Source: Cubamyces lactineus (Eukaryota > Basidiomycota > Agaricomycetes > Polyporales > Polyporaceae). Taken from it: 64,000 nt of DNA. The stretch spans positions 310,001-374,000 of the forward strand of contig JACDTU010000025.1 of assembly GCA_022376465.1 (NCBI GenBank), written 5' to 3'. Within the stretch, counting starts at the first letter, position 1. Every line of letters begins with the position of its first letter. Positions 1-11,987 of the stretch are shown here, one piece after another. A program made the position numbers and the translations under genes. The notes below the pieces were generated by a model. The model worked only from the letters and a program-made list of their open reading frames with translations, searched no databases and was not told where the DNA came from.

Positions 1-1167
1 GTAACCATGAGTGAGCTGAGTAGTTGCTTGCTGAGTGCAGCTACATCATTCTCTCTAACCTGCGGTGCTCGGACCGTCAACGCTCACACACTAGCCGTGT
101 ATGCCTTGGGTCGGTTGCATGTCGTCTTCAATGTGACTGGACGCCTGTGCAGGTGCTGTCATCTTCTCAACATGAAGACGGGATGAAACCGGCATTCGCA
201 ATATATCTCTTTCGATGAACTACCTGGGTGCTCGGATGTCGCTGTCTCCGGTGAGCGTCCTCGCGGTGCGCACGCGTGTAGTATCTAATCCGTGTGGCAG
301 TGTCCAGCCAGTGTCCATGCTGATGCAACTGGATCGAATGCGGGCCCCCTTCGACGCCCCAAAATCTCGGTACAGCTGATTCACGCTCGCTGAAACCTCT
401 CTCGAGTCCTGTGCCAAACGTGCTTTCCGCCGCCGGCTCTCAGCGCCCCCAGAGGTCTCCGTCATCATGTCGGCAACTAAAGTTCGCAGAGAGTCGGGTT
501 GTCTCATAATTCTGGCGTTCAATTCGAACTCCCGAGTCTCGTCGAACAGCCGGCGGCTCTTCCCGGGTCGGTCGGGATGTGGCCTACGACAGCTGCTTGC
601 TCCGAGCATGTCACAGACTTCGACATACCTCATCCCGACCCTACTTCCGTTTCAATTGCTGTTCTGGTTTGGTACCCCTGGCTTCCAGAACACGGGTGTT
701 TTACGCATCGGGTACCTCTGCACTACTGTGAGTAGAGCCTACTGACGTACTCCCCGATGAAGCCGGAGAGTTGCTGACTAAGTGCATAGGGGACGGTTGC
801 TCGTATGAGCAATGCCACATCCCACATCTTCACTATATCACCGCTGCTCACTTGCATACCCAACCCGTCGGGTACCCCGGTTCGACGAGTGTGCGTACGA
901 TCCGGATCTCACTGCTGAGAATGCAGTTATCAAATCTCGCATGCAATCTTGCGATCCCTCCCAGATTGCTCTTACGCCTGCACGCGGACAAGGGGGCTCG
1001 GGCGAATCAGCGCGGCGGTGTAGGCTCTCGGCCGCGCGGGCATTCAATTTTCGTCGTCTCTGGAAGGGGTAATTTGAGTGATTCTTGGCCAGAGACTTAT
1101 ATACCGAGGAGGCCACTGGGCGGGACGACCTGCACCGAGCCACCCTCCCCCGACCTCTCTTATACGC
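1..1167. other. Intergenic, no gene recognised
   Basis: Only short overlapping open frames on both strands, none with a recognisable domain or a consistent exon-intron pattern. The right end is the promoter of the hydrolase that starts at 1168. Confidence 0.6.
1098..1103 (+). promoter_or_regulatory. TATA-like box of the hydrolase gene
   Basis: TATATA lies 65-70 bases before the inferred start codon at 1168, a usual spacing for a fungal TATA box. Sequence observation only. Confidence 0.4.
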
Positions 1168-2296
1168 ATGTCATCGCCGGTCGTCGCTACCGTCAAGACT
1201 CTGCGGTCAGCAGATGGGACACCTATCCACGCCGAAGCGGTTGGTAACCCTCGGAATCCACACGTCGTGTTCGTGCACGAAGTGATGCTCTGCTCTGCGG
1301 TCTTTGACGAGCTCATGGGCGATCGGCGCTTAACTGACCATCTATATCTTGTGAGCGACCTCAGCCTTCGATCTGGCTGCGTTCTGATCCTTGCTGCCTC
1401 ACAGGTGCGGTACGATCTCCGCTGTCATGGCAAGAGTGGCGTGGTTCGCGGGGAAGAAGGCCACCATCCTGCTCGCCATGCCGATGACTTTCGCGCTGTG
1501 GTCAATGCATTCGGTGTGCAGAGACCGATCGTCGTAGCGTGGTGCGTTTTGACTCCTTCGTGCTCTCCACCGTCTGATTCGAAACTGCACAGGGGACTCG
1601 GTGGTAAGTCTCTCCGTCCAGACTAGACCTCCAAAACCAGGCGACCCTGACACTGCCGGACATCAGCGACTGCGGTGGCAGACGTTTGTGCGTCTATGTG
1701 CACAAACCCCATCTCTGGCGTTGTGTTCATCGCGCCATTACCCTTCCTGTGCACGAGCGTACCGCAGGGTGCTACAGGACGCATGCTGGAAGTGACGCAT
1801 GCACTCCGCTCTTCCCAGGATGCTGCGATCTCCGCCCGAGCCAAGACGGAATTTGTCCATGCGCTGTTCTCTGGGTCTGCTCGTCAGGTACCGGATATGC
1901 TCAAGTCTGCGTGGCTAGGTATGAGCGTGGCTCAGCCACCTGAAGTGACTAGATCCATCCTATCAGCCTCGCACGACCCCGCAAAGCTGCTCCAGGCAGG
2001 CAGGCAGGGACTGCCACTGATGATCCTCGTCGGATCCCAGGACGCTCTAGTGGATGGACCTGCGGTCGTCGGCGAGCTGCGGCGGCATTTCCGCAACGCG
2101 GAAGCGCATGTGGTCGAGGGCGGGAGCCACGCGCTCTTCTTCGACAAGAAAGACGAGTTTGTGAAGCTGTTGCTGGTCTTCGCTGGCCGGCTCGCGGTGC
2201 GTTTCACTACTGTATCGGCGGAGCTTTGCTTTGCAGTCGATCGCCGGGAGCTGATCCAAGTTTCGTCTCCCGCAGGTGATGTCCCTCATCAGCTGA
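1168..2296 (+). CDS. Alpha/beta hydrolase, nucleophile serine missing
   Basis: Exons 1168-1350, 1405-1541, 1593-1603, 1667-2196 and 2276-2296 give a 293-residue protein, the usual length for a single-domain cytosolic alpha/beta hydrolase (epoxide hydrolase/esterase-like). Seen: an early strand HVVFVHEV, the segment YDLRCHGKSG typical of the region before the nucleophile elbow, GSQDALVDG with the likely catalytic Asp, and GGSHALFFD with the likely catalytic His. The elbow, which should read Gly-x-Ser-x-Gly or Trp-Ser-x-Gly, reads WGLGA here, so the nucleophile position is Gly. That elbow is carried on an 11-nt micro-exon needed to keep frame. Either the enzyme has lost classical hydrolase chemistry or that exon boundary differs in the real transcript. 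Substrate unknown. Confidence 0.8.
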
Positions 2297-3258
2297 GGTC
2301 GTCTGCACCCTTCACCCCCTTCTTGGAAGCACTGTACTACTACGCTATCGTCTCGCTCGCTAAGTCTGACTCAACATCTTGTAGCGCCCGTGTATCCGCA
2401 GGCCGTGTCTGTTGTATCATCCTACTATACCTTACTCCCGGTTACCCCTTAGTGTAGTGCTCTGATGGACTCTTCTTGCAATCCCTTCCCCCTCACCCCT
2501 GCTCTGGACATCTCCCCATTGATCGCGCGTTCTATCAATACCCACCCCGCTTGGCAGCAATATGACTCGGTAGCCCTCGTATTCCCGCGCAGGACGACGA
2601 CTATCAGATCCCCGCAAGCTTGTGTGTCCGGGCGTTGCTGACGACCGCGATCGTCGTGAAGGGCGTGCAGCAGCCACCAAGGTATGCGGAATGAGTTTCT
2701 GATCTATTCAGCTCAGGCCCTCATCCATTCGATTCGAATGGCAGCAGAGCCCGCGGAGGACGGGCGGGCGAGCGGGCATCGAGCGTGATGCTGTGGATGA
2801 ATAAACGTTGAGCCTCGACGATCGCGCGGGCGGTCGCCGACCCTCGGTGTCGTCACCGCCGCGGAGGACGCGATGATTGTCGTAGTCATACTTTGTGCGA
2901 AACGTTCCCGAAGCGGGACTAAGACCGCTGCGCGCGGGATGTGGCGCGGCGAGATGCTGTGTTGCTCATCATTGACACCCGCCAGCCAGGGCTGTCGATG
3001 GCGGACCGCTCACAGTGCCATCCGCGCAGAGTGGAGACCGGCTCGTGCTGCGAGAAGGATTGGATCAACATCGAGGGGTCGGCTATGATACATACACATC
3101 GTTTTTGTTCTGCTCTCTCGTACTCGACGCGACCCGGCTGACGACCATCTCTTACTGCCCCGCGCTCTTGCACCGCCATCGCCGCCTTCCGCAATCAATG
3201 CGTCTCCAGTGTAGGCCACGTAGCAAAGCAGGGATGAGTAGTGCCACACGACGACTAC
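2297..3258. other. Intergenic between convergent genes
   Basis: This 960-bp stretch lies between the 3' ends of the hydrolase (+) and the enolase-superfamily gene (-). It has GC-rich patches (near 2740-2860) and short open frames only. I see no gene or repeat in it. Confidence 0.6.
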
Positions 3259-5096
3259 TCACGCAGCAGTAGTCGTACCCCGCACACTCTTCCAGTACGA
3301 GCCGTTAGGGAACTCATACTCCGCAATACTTGACTCGTGCATCTCGATACTGCAGGCGATACCGTACGTTAGCCGACCCACCTCAGGGTAGATGGCATTG
3401 AACGAAGGGGTCAGCGTACCTGTAGCCCTCCTTGGCGTTGCTCGGGACGTTGTACCTGCCGTTCTTGTTGATCGAACAGGGGTAGAGGAAGTGCTCGTGC
3501 AGGTGGTCAACAAACTCCAGCACGTTACGCTCCATCGTCCCGGAGACCGCGATATAATCGATCAGACTGTTGCAAAAAAGGAATCCATTCAGTCAGTGCT
3601 CTTCCTCGGCGTACGTGCGAACGGGCACCAACCTCAGGTGAATGACATATTCACATAGACCCACACCGCCGGCATGGGGACAGACGGGTACGCCAAATCT
3701 AACCAGTACTATATCAGCACATCCCTCATTCGGGACAGATGGGGGAGGTTCCGTACTTTGCAGCCATCAGGAGAACACTTAGAACCTCGCTCACGCCGGC
3801 AAGTCGGCAGGAGTCAATCTGGCAGACGTCGATGGCCTCCGCTTGCAGAAGCTGTTTGAACACCATGCGATTGTGCGCGTGCTCGCCGGTAGCGACTCCA
3901 ATGCCATAGGGCTTCAGTGCCTTGCGGATAGCGGCATGGCCCAGGATATCATCGGGCGCCGTGGGCTCCTCAATGAACCTTGTGCGGAAAATCAGAACAG
4001 TTGCGTACAAAAAAGCAGGGGTAGATGTAGTACTCACCAGGGCTTGATCTCAGCGAGGCTCTTCACGTAGTCAATGGCCTGGGGCACGTCCCAGACCTGG
4101 TTTGCGTCGATCATAAGCACACTTCCTGTTGGCCCTGCATTCTTCCCAACCAAGTCAGGTCCGTTCGGGTCCCTCGGCTTGAGACCGGGAGGGAGGTATT
4201 GCGGGTCATCGATGATGGAACGGATGATCTTGCCACGGCGAAGGTCAGAGTCGCGGTCCGCCCCGACCTTCATCTTGAAGTGGTTGAAGCCGGCCTCAAC
4301 CGCCTCACGAGTGAGGCGTGCGACCTTCTCGTCACTGTAGCCGAGCCAGCCGGCGGACGTGACGTATGCGGGGTATCCAAGTTCGCGCACTTTGGCTTCA
4401 CGTTCTGCCCGTGTCGCCGCCTTCTCCTTTAGCATGGCGAGCGCCTCTTCGCGGGTGATAGCATCGGTGATGTAGCGGAACGCTGTTGCGTTCACGATCT
4501 CTTCCTGTGAGCACGGAGCAGGATGAATGGTACGAACAGATCGGATTGTTCTGCACGTCACTTACAGGGGTCATGTCCACAACGAGCTTCCACAGGGGCT
4601 TGTTGCGAGACCGCGCATACATGTCCCAGAGGGCGTTGTCAACCGCCCCCAATGCAATGTGAATGACGCCCTTCTCCGGCCCGATCCTGTGACAAGTGAG
4701 CGGATCATGCCATGACGTAGATCTACTTGTGTGCATACCATCGCAGCTGCGAGTCCGAGGACAAATAGTCCCATGTCTTGCCCATGTTCGCAAAGATCTC
4801 CTCGACATCCTTCCCGATCAGACGCTTCGCAAGCTCTTCAATGGCCTTGCACACGATGTCGTTGCCGCGTCCGATGGTGAAGGTCATGCCATAACCAGTG
4901 AGGTCGGAATCAGTATACAGCTTGACATATGCAGACGAATAATCGCAATCCGTGTTCATCGCGTCTGTTCCATCACCGCTGAGCGATGTGGGGAAACGGA
5001 TGTCTTCTCAAGCTATCAGCCCCTTGTTCGCGCTCACTTGTCGGCCAAAATCTGCGACTCACCATGGGTCTTGTAGCCTGTGATCTTCGGTGCCAT
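3259..5096 (-). CDS. ENOSF1-like enolase-superfamily dehydratase (L-fuconate dehydratase type)
   Basis: Eight exons: 5096-5063, 5003-4739, 4686-4566, 4504-4038, 3978-3757, 3698-3633, 3566-3420 and 3349-3259, giving 470 residues. The whole length follows the human ENOSF1 pattern: N-terminal [19 protein letters not shown], catalytic KxK at about residues 217-219 (FKMKVGAD), metal ligands in [13 protein letters not shown] and ATGEH, and the catalytic His in CPHAGGVGL. The C-terminus keeps the family's [18 protein letters not shown] and a final EFPNGSYW. The family dehydrates acid sugars such as L-fuconate to 2-keto-3-deoxy acids with Mg2+. A fungal insertion of about 25 residues sits before the MIDANQ strand. 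All residues needed for activity are visible. Actual substrate is inferred. Confidence 0.93.
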
Positions 5097-5184
5097 TCTG
5101 TCAAGCTATCTCCCACCTCAGGCGAGCAGGAGTCAAGGTTAGCTAGGAAGAGAGTTGACGACAGCATGACCCGCCCGGAGCCTT

Positions 5185-5190
5185 CTTATA
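5185..5190 (-). promoter_or_regulatory. TATA-like box of the ENOSF1-like gene
   Basis: On the minus strand this reads TATAAG, about 90 bases upstream of the start codon at 5096. Position and sequence fit a core promoter. Confidence 0.35.
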
Positions 5191-7555
5191 TGAGAGCGAG
5201 AGACCGGACGGAAGGCTCGAATGAGGGGTCATCTATGCTCATCCGGGCCGCCAGGAGGTCCGGCCCGGTGCAGTAAAGCGTCGGGACCGCGGGACCCCGG
5301 CGCCTCAATCCCGCCGCGCCGCTCGCCGACACCGCGGAACTTGACGCGGGCGGATGTTCTCGGCTGTGAATTCCACGACCTCGTCAGTATGGCGCGTCTG
5401 CGCAAGGTTAAACCAAGGAGTCTGCATCAGGACCGGTACCCGTCACTACCAGTTCTGGACAACTTGGAGAACATCGTTCAGGCCCTCGTTCGACATACAC
5501 GAGAGCGAGCATCGTTGATCACTTGGACGTCCGTCTCGACGTGAACAGGAAGGTCCATTTTTCTTCTCCAGCCTCCAGAGGTTCCTCGCCCCACAAGAAT
5601 GTGACCTTCTTTCCAAAAGCCCAAGGTGCACTCCCTTTTGCCCGGTAAGTGACGACGAAAATCTCAGTGAGAGACGGTGACCGGACGTACGCGCTTGTAT
5701 GCTATACATTTCCGCCTCTATTGTTAGAGGGTTGGGGATGGGACTCCGTATGTGGGCCATGACAAGGTGCAATATGAGCTCCTGTCATGCGAGGTGAGCC
5801 TTCAGCACCGCCTGAGACCATTTCAAGAAACTACCTACGCTGATTTCGTGGCGCACGAGATAGTACGTTGTGATTGTACCGATGTCGTCTGGTCTTCATG
5901 TCAGGCGGTTCGAGCGGCAGGCTTGTCAGTGCGTCGGTATACTGCGCATATATGCACACTCACCTTTCTGATTTGCAAGTTATTTGCACCACACGTTTCT
6001 GCTCGCCCAAGCAAACGACGACGGTATCATCAAGAGGAATAAGGACTTTCGCCATCTCTAAGCCTCCTCTTTGCAGCACACGGGTGATGACGGTGAGGAT
6101 AAAAGTCGATTAGGCCTACAGCTACTTGACCCGCAGACTATATGCGCTCTTACGCACGCTTCCATTCAAGTTGATTGAAGCTTCTGTCAAGTCTGCCCAA
6201 GATCTTCCAAAATCTCCTTTTCGAGCGCCTTGCTCACGCCCAAGTCCCGTGGTTGAAAACAATCCTACGGCACACTGCACCTAAGTCATGATGAAGTTCG
6301 AATTCTATGATTCGCGCCCGAACTGCTCGCCCGAACCGAACACAGCAGTAGCTCTGCGAACTTCTTGGACATTTGACCATAATAACACAGATAGGATGGC
6401 GTTCATGGTTGAGTGCCATCCCACCACCGTATGTGAGCATGTATGAATCTTATACCACAAGGCACCTGATTGCGACTGATCGCTCATATCCAAGGTCCAG
6501 AGACGGGAGAGCGGCGATGCTCGCAGATGTGGCTCTACATCTTCATGATCTCTCCCACACGGCAACAAAGCCTTCTCGATGCGCTCCTCCTCACGACGCC
6601 GCAAGACGAGACGGGTGCGATCCGGTGCTTCTGTGTCCGGTACATCGTACAGTTGAGTAGCAAATGTGCAACAGAGCATTCGTTGACTACCCAGTACTGT
6701 CGTAGCCGCACCGATGATGCATGCTTTGCATGCTTACAGCATACCGCCCGGCGCAGCAAGCGATATCTTAAGCTTTACGCTACTCGACATATTGATCCGG
6801 TTCGTGGATACGAACCCTCGGCCAGTCCTCGAAGGTGAAACGGATGGCTACGGGGAGGAGGGAGGTAATAGTAGACTATCTTTGACGCTTGACGTACTAA
6901 CCATGACACAATCAATCTCCTCCTTCACAGCCTCCCTCTCGAGACGTCTAAGCCTCCAGGCCCCGGGGTAGCACCAGTCCGAGATTCTCGGATTTCGGTT
7001 AACAAGGTGGGTACGCCGTCGTGGCGGCGCTATTCATCGTAGGTGCGGGGTCGTGACCGTCAGCGCGTCACGCCCATGCCTGCAGTGAACTATGAGTAGA
7101 AGAAGCCAACAAGGTTCTGTCGCTTCAAGGCCGACAGCACCCTATCAGCTGCTGCGCTGGGCATCCCCGCCGCCAGCTGGATCACGATGCTACTGCACTC
7201 TGGCTGTCGACGTCTACCTAGGCGTATTGCCATCCGAACTCTGTACTCCGCAAGATTCAACAACTTGGCGAGATGGGATGTGTATGGTCCAGAGTAAGCG
7301 CGATTGCTCATCCGCGTCGGTACCTCCGCCGTCCGATGCTGACTGGGGTATCTGATCGCAAAGCTGAGACACCTGTGGTTGACGCCCGATGAACTAGCGG
7401 AAGTCCAGGCCCATGAGAGCCCACTGGAGTCGAAGGAGGCTCTGGATAAGGATGACGAACCAGTAAGTGGCACCAAACAGCCTCCCAGTCGAACAAACGT
7501 AAGTGAGGATGAAACTCACCGCTGCGGTCATACCCAGCCCAGCGGTCCGGGAAAA
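5191..7555. other. Long stretch without a recognisable gene
   Basis: Many short open frames, none with a domain. Around 7110-7300 one frame on + reads smoothly for about 55 codons and may be a gene relic or an upstream exon (see findings). The last part also holds the unresolved 5' end of the HET gene. Confidence 0.5.
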
Positions 7556-9019
7556 ATGGAACTGCGCCTCATGATGGTAGCAGAGTCGGGTACGCCCTCT
7601 GAACGGACCATCGAGGTGGACGGCAAGACCTGGATGCTGAGCGAGCCCATCCCCGACGTCAACTCCGAGACGTTAGAGCCCTATCTTTGCGTCTCATACG
7701 TCTGGGGCTCGGGGCGCGCGCCGAACCCGGTCCATCCATCCATCTTGATGTCCGACCGCACGCTGCAGACGTTCGCCGCCGTGACGCGCTCCCTGCCGGG
7801 GAAGCCGATCTGGATAGACGCGTTCTCCGTGCCGGTGGAGCGCATGGCGAAGCGTGCGACTCTCGAGAGTTTGGGCTTCGTCTTCTGGCGTGCGGAGGCT
7901 GTGGTGGCGGTCCTTAGGCCAGAGTCGATTGCGGCCATCGAGGAGATGAAGGTGTTCATGGCTACCAAACCTCGCCCTGCGGTCGTACCGGATGCGCCCC
8001 TGGCTGCGCTGGAGGCGGATGAGTGGATACGTAGCGTGTGGACGTACCAGGAGGTTGTCAACAGTAAGGACTTGTGGTTCGTCAGCGAAGCTCGGGATGG
8101 AGTTCCGGCAAAGGAGGCAGTCGAGGGCCAGCACGTCCTGGATATCATAGGGGCATACATCAACCAGTGGGAAACAATGCCCGGCAAAGATAGCGGGGGC
8201 ATAAGACACGTCTACCCTCATGCGGACAACTTCCAGGAGCTACTTGTCGACTACCGCCTTCGAGCGTACGCCTGCCGCTCTGCACTTCAGATCATGTACG
8301 GGATGAACCACCGCGCATCTGTCGCACCTTTCAATCACTTCTATAGCATGATCGGGGCACTGACGAGCAGCCCGTCCTTGCGCGCGACGAAGCCCACCAT
8401 AGAGCTCTTAGCGGAGCGGTTCATGGAGCTGTGCGAGGAGAAGGGCGACTACTCCTACATCTTCTGCGCTGCGCCCCGAGACACGCGACCCGGTCTCCGT
8501 TGGAAGCCCATCCCCTGCACGTTCCCGAGTATCCTCGCAGGGCACATCTTCGGTGAAGGCTTGCCGGGAAAACGAGTAGATGGCGGAGTCGTGCTGAGCA
8601 ACGTGCTCGTCCTGCCCATCGCCCGCGAGAGCCGCTGCAGTGCACTCCTAAACAAGACCCTGATCTCATACTTCCAGCAGTGGTTGAAGGGGGTGGCGCG
8701 GTACCATGGGATAAACGCGGACGGGCCGGAGGATACCTTGACGAAGACTGGGTACGAGTGTTTGAGGCTGATGGAGTTCAAGGGAGAAGGGCACTGGTAC
8801 ACTACTGATCTTGGCGTGTTCTACCCTCGGGACGAACTACCTGGCGATGGCGAAGTCACGATATGCATTTCGCTCGCGGTCTCTTGGAGGTTCGGCGCAC
8901 CAGCATTAGCCAAGGTCACGAGTGTCGACGAAGAAGCACAGTACATACTAGGCGTTTTCGTCGGGCCAGTTGAGGACATCCGCAGGCGTGGTTCCAAGGA
9001 TGAGTTTCTTCTGACATAA
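7556..9019 (+). CDS. HET-domain (heterokaryon incompatibility) protein
   Basis: One uninterrupted frame of 487 codons from the ATG at 7556. The open frame itself runs back to about 7345 without an ATG, so an upstream exon is possible; a GTAAGT at 7463 and an AG at 7542 could bound an intron. The N-terminal half has the three HET signatures: YLCVSYVWG at about residues 43-51, IWIDAFSV about 45 residues later, and RSVWTYQEVV. HET proteins trigger cell death when incompatible or foreign partners meet. Their numbers are high in agaricomycetes. The C-terminal 300 residues have no motif I know. The gene stands alone, with no recognisable partner (NLR, PLP) beside it. Confidence 0.82.
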   Translation: MELRLMMVAESGTPSERTIEVDGKTWMLSEPIPDVNSETLEPYLCVSYVWGSGRAPNPVHPSILMSDRTLQTFAAVTRSLPGKPIWIDAFSVPVERMAKRATLESLGFVFWRAEAVVAVLRPESIAAIEEMKVFMATKPRPAVVPDAPLAALEADEWIRSVWTYQEVVNSKDLWFVSEARDGVPAKEAVEGQHVLDIIGAYINQWETMPGKDSGGIRHVYPHADNFQELLVDYRLRAYACRSALQIMYGMNHRASVAPFNHFYSMIGALTSSPSLRATKPTIELLAERFMELCEEKGDYSYIFCAAPRDTRPGLRWKPIPCTFPSILAGHIFGEGLPGKRVDGGVVLSNVLVLPIARESRCSALLNKTLISYFQQWLKGVARYHGINADGPEDTLTKTGYECLRLMEFKGEGHWYTTDLGVFYPRDELPGDGEVTICISLAVSWRFGAPALAKVTSVDEEAQYILGVFVGPVEDIRRRGSKDEFLLT

Positions 9020-9651
9020 CAAACTCACTCTGCTTCAGTATGCTGTCTAGCTTCGTTTTCTTCCAGTCTCGCAAAGCGTCTATATAGTAGCGTGCACATA
9101 GGAATTGAGCCGTGCATTGGTTCAGGAGATTTTCAGTCAACAACGGAAGCCGAAGAGCCACACAAGACGCATAAAGTGACAAGAAAAGCCAGTATATTGC
9201 AAAGCCTACAAAAGAAAGATATCCATCAGACATACGTCCGGCTCGCTGGTTCGCGTTTTTGCCCACCCCGAAGGGAGACAAAAACCACGATCCAAACGTC
9301 CTCGAGACTGCCCAGAAGGCAGCCATAGTTCTCGGTTATACGAGCGGACGCTGGTGTCATCGACTGGATATGAAGGATGTGGCATGTGTAAACATGCGAG
9401 ACTCGAGTTAGTACCTATAAAATAGATCCTAGCTGAGTATGTTCTGAGGAAACAGGGATGCGGGATCGCGAAGTTTTATACGGCGGTGAGTTTAGGGCAG
9501 GCCGGGCATAGCAGCCGTCCCATAATGGCAGGCGTTCCTCCCAGGTGTGGTCCACAGGCGCTCCGGGCGCTTCGGACTTCGCGTTGTCCTCCTTGGTCTC
9601 CTGCAGCTTCGTAGCCTCTGGTCGTACTGGTCTCTCCGCTCGCTCTACACG
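9020..9651. other. Intergenic, 3' region of HET and 5' region of BUD13
   Basis: No gene seen. An AT-richer part near 9340-9480 precedes a C/T-rich leader (9580-9650) just before the BUD13 start, as is common at fungal transcription starts. Confidence 0.5.
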
Positions 9652-10705
9652 ATGTCTCTGAAGGCATATCTAGCAGAGAAATACATGTCTGGTCCGAAAG
9701 CGGACGCTATCTTGTCCAAGGTAGCACCAGCCAAGAAGAAGAAACGCAAAGCCACCTCCGCGTCGACCAGCGCGAGTGCCTCCTTTATCAAGGATGACGA
9801 TCTCATGGGATGGGGAGACGAACCCAAAGATGATGACGACGACATGCAGGAGGCTGTTATAGCGGAAGACAGGAGGTTTAAGAAGCGGCAGCGTACGGAT
9901 CCAGACTCGGGATGGCAGACAGTACAGGAGGGCGCGAGCGGCAGCAAGACACCTCCGCCAGCGGAGGATGAGAAACCGCAAGTCGTCGAGACGGAAGAGC
10001 CCGCATTCACTGGCGGCCTGCTCACGTCCGCGCAGCTGAAGAAGAAGCTTCCCAAACATAAACCCCAGGAGCCCAAGCGGTCGGCTGAGGAGGAGGCAGC
10101 AGAGCGAGCGGCTGCACAGGAGACCGTGTACCGTGACGCGTCGGGACGGAAGGTGGACATCGCGGCCGAACGAGCAGAGGCTGCACGGCTGAAACGCGAG
10201 CGTGAGGAGAAGGAGGCGAAGAAGATGGAGTGGGGCAAGGGCCTCGTCCAGAGGGAGGAGGCCGAGAAACGAAGACAGGAACTAGAGGCGATGCGGAGCC
10301 GGTCTTTCGCTCGGACGGCCGATGACACGGAGCTGAACGAAGAGCTGAGGGCGCAAGAGCGGTGGAATGACCCTGCTGCGGCGTTCCTGACGGTGAGTTG
10401 CACAAGTGTTATTTGGTAGCTACACGTCTGACGCGCTTTCTCGTACAACAGAAAAAGAGATCGAAAGGGCCCCGAAAGCCAGAATACACAGGCCCACCGC
10501 CACCACCGAACCGCTTTGGCATCAAACCAGGGTACCGTTGGGATGGCGTTGGTGCGTTTCCTCGACCAGACACTGCCTTCGCACATGTGCTGAGTATGAT
10601 GTTGCAGATCGCAGTAATGGCTTCGAGAAGAAGTACTTCCAGAAGATCAACGAGCGACGACGTCGCGGTGCCGAAAGCTACGAGTGGAGCGTGGATGATA
10701 TGTAG
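9652..10705 (+). CDS. BUD13: BUD13/CWC26 pre-mRNA splicing factor
   Basis: Exons 9652-10392, 10452-10551 and 10608-10705 give 312 residues. The N-terminus MSLKAYLAEKYMSG is typical of BUD13. A long charged middle follows (Lys-rich 26-32, acidic stretch near residue 65, and an Arg/Glu-rich coiled region about 150-230). The diagnostic C-terminal BUD13 domain reads PPPPPNRFGIKPGYRWDGV, then DRSNGFEKKYFQKINE. BUD13 is part of the RES (retention and splicing) complex with Snu17/Ist3 and Pml1 and acts on the spliceosome in the nucleus. The last intron splits the codon of the Asp in VDRSNGF, which confirms the splice choice. An antisense open frame of 313 codons over the same region is a shadow. Confidence 0.95.
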
Positions 10706-10959
10706 ACCATCCATCACCGCAGACCCCCATGTACCCGATACCTCACGTCCAGTGCGCGACGACATGCCGCCACATGCGCCCCTGGCACACCCTCTTTGGA
10801 CCACACTAGACTTTGTATCATATCTACAGTCGCATAACATTGGTGAACATTTCACCTTGGCCATGACTAGTCTCCTTGATCGCCACTTACGTTGATCCAT
10901 GCCAGAAGGCTGTAACGCGAACTCATGGTACATTTGTAGAACGCCTGCAGTTGTTCTCA

Positions 10960-11987
10960 CTAGGGGTTTGCCCACCGTCCGACCCACCACCGTGACATGC
11001 CCTTCCTCGTGCCCAACTGCTCCCTGTCGAGCCCACCTCCCGAAACCCTCAGCTGGCCTTTCCACACGCTCTCCACCTCTTGCTCATCTAGAATGATTCC
11101 CGCTTTTACTGCTTCCGAGACGAAGTGCTCGCACACATGCGGAAGGGTGTATTTCCCGGCTGCTATGTACGCCCGCGCAGAGGGGTCGCGGCGCAGGAGC
11201 GACAGGAGCGATTTTAGGAGCACGTCGTGCGACCCGTCGAAATGCAACAGATCTGACATGACGACGATGTCGAAGGCTCTGTCTTTAAGGCTGTGCTGTT
11301 CTGCGATATTCCTATCCAAAAGCCATGTCAGGAATGTTCGTAGACCCGATTACAAGCAGAAGCAGAATCTCACAGAAGCGGGGCAACATCGCAGCCCCAT
11401 TCGTACCCACAGACGTGTACGGTACATTCCTTGTCGAAGTTTGGCCTATTCCGCTCGACGTTGGCGGAGAGGTTCTTCATGATCGTCTCGTCAGGATAGT
11501 CTGTGATGACGGCCAGACATGGTGAACGACCCGACAATGTCGACGACAGTAGGGACGGCAAGGCGCAACCTGCACCCAGCTCTACGACTAAAGTAAACGA
11601 AGTAGAATTCAGTAGCTGTATTGAATTCGGAGGGAGAAATTTACCTCTCTTGTTTACAAAAGAGATGATACCCCTCTCAAGCAATTCCGCGAGCAACAGT
11701 GAGGGCGAGAACAGATGATCAGCCAGTAGTGTGTTCGCCTACATATGGTGCGGTGAGCATCATGTCGCCATGATACAAGAATCGTACAATTGCTAAAGAC
11801 ATACTTTGCCTTCCTGAAAACCGCGAGAGAGGCGCTCGACAATTAGCGCAAGAGCTACGATTCTGTTACCACGTACCTTTGGTGCAGGTGTGAGGACGAG
11901 AGGGCCGTACTGAATAGTGCCATCATCCTCTTGTGCACCCCCAAATAAAGCCGCAGAATCGCTCAGAAAGTCATCAAGGTCGGCCAT
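10960..11987 (-). CDS. Family 16 SAM-dependent methyltransferase (NNT1/EFM7-like)
   Basis: Exons 11987-11877, 11813-11805 (a 9-nt micro-exon coding Glu-Gly-Lys), 11738-11645, 11587-11374 and 11311-10960 give 259 residues. The SAM-binding motif I reads VVELGAGCALPSLL. A later acidic turn, VITDYPD, and the strand DIVVMSDLLHF are as in class I methyltransferases of the nicotinamide/lysine N-methyltransferase group (family 16). Known fungal relatives modify translation elongation factors or small amines. The usual N-terminal GSHPLWGHHLWN-type segment of EFM7 is not present, so the target is open. The gene is divergent from the one starting at 12202 with 214 bp between starts. Confidence 0.85.

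Noticed and set aside
9645..10586. 313-codon open frame on minus over BUD13
   Set aside because: Antisense shadow of a GC-rich, charged coding exon; rich in Ser/Arg/Phe runs with no domain. BUD13 on plus is certain.
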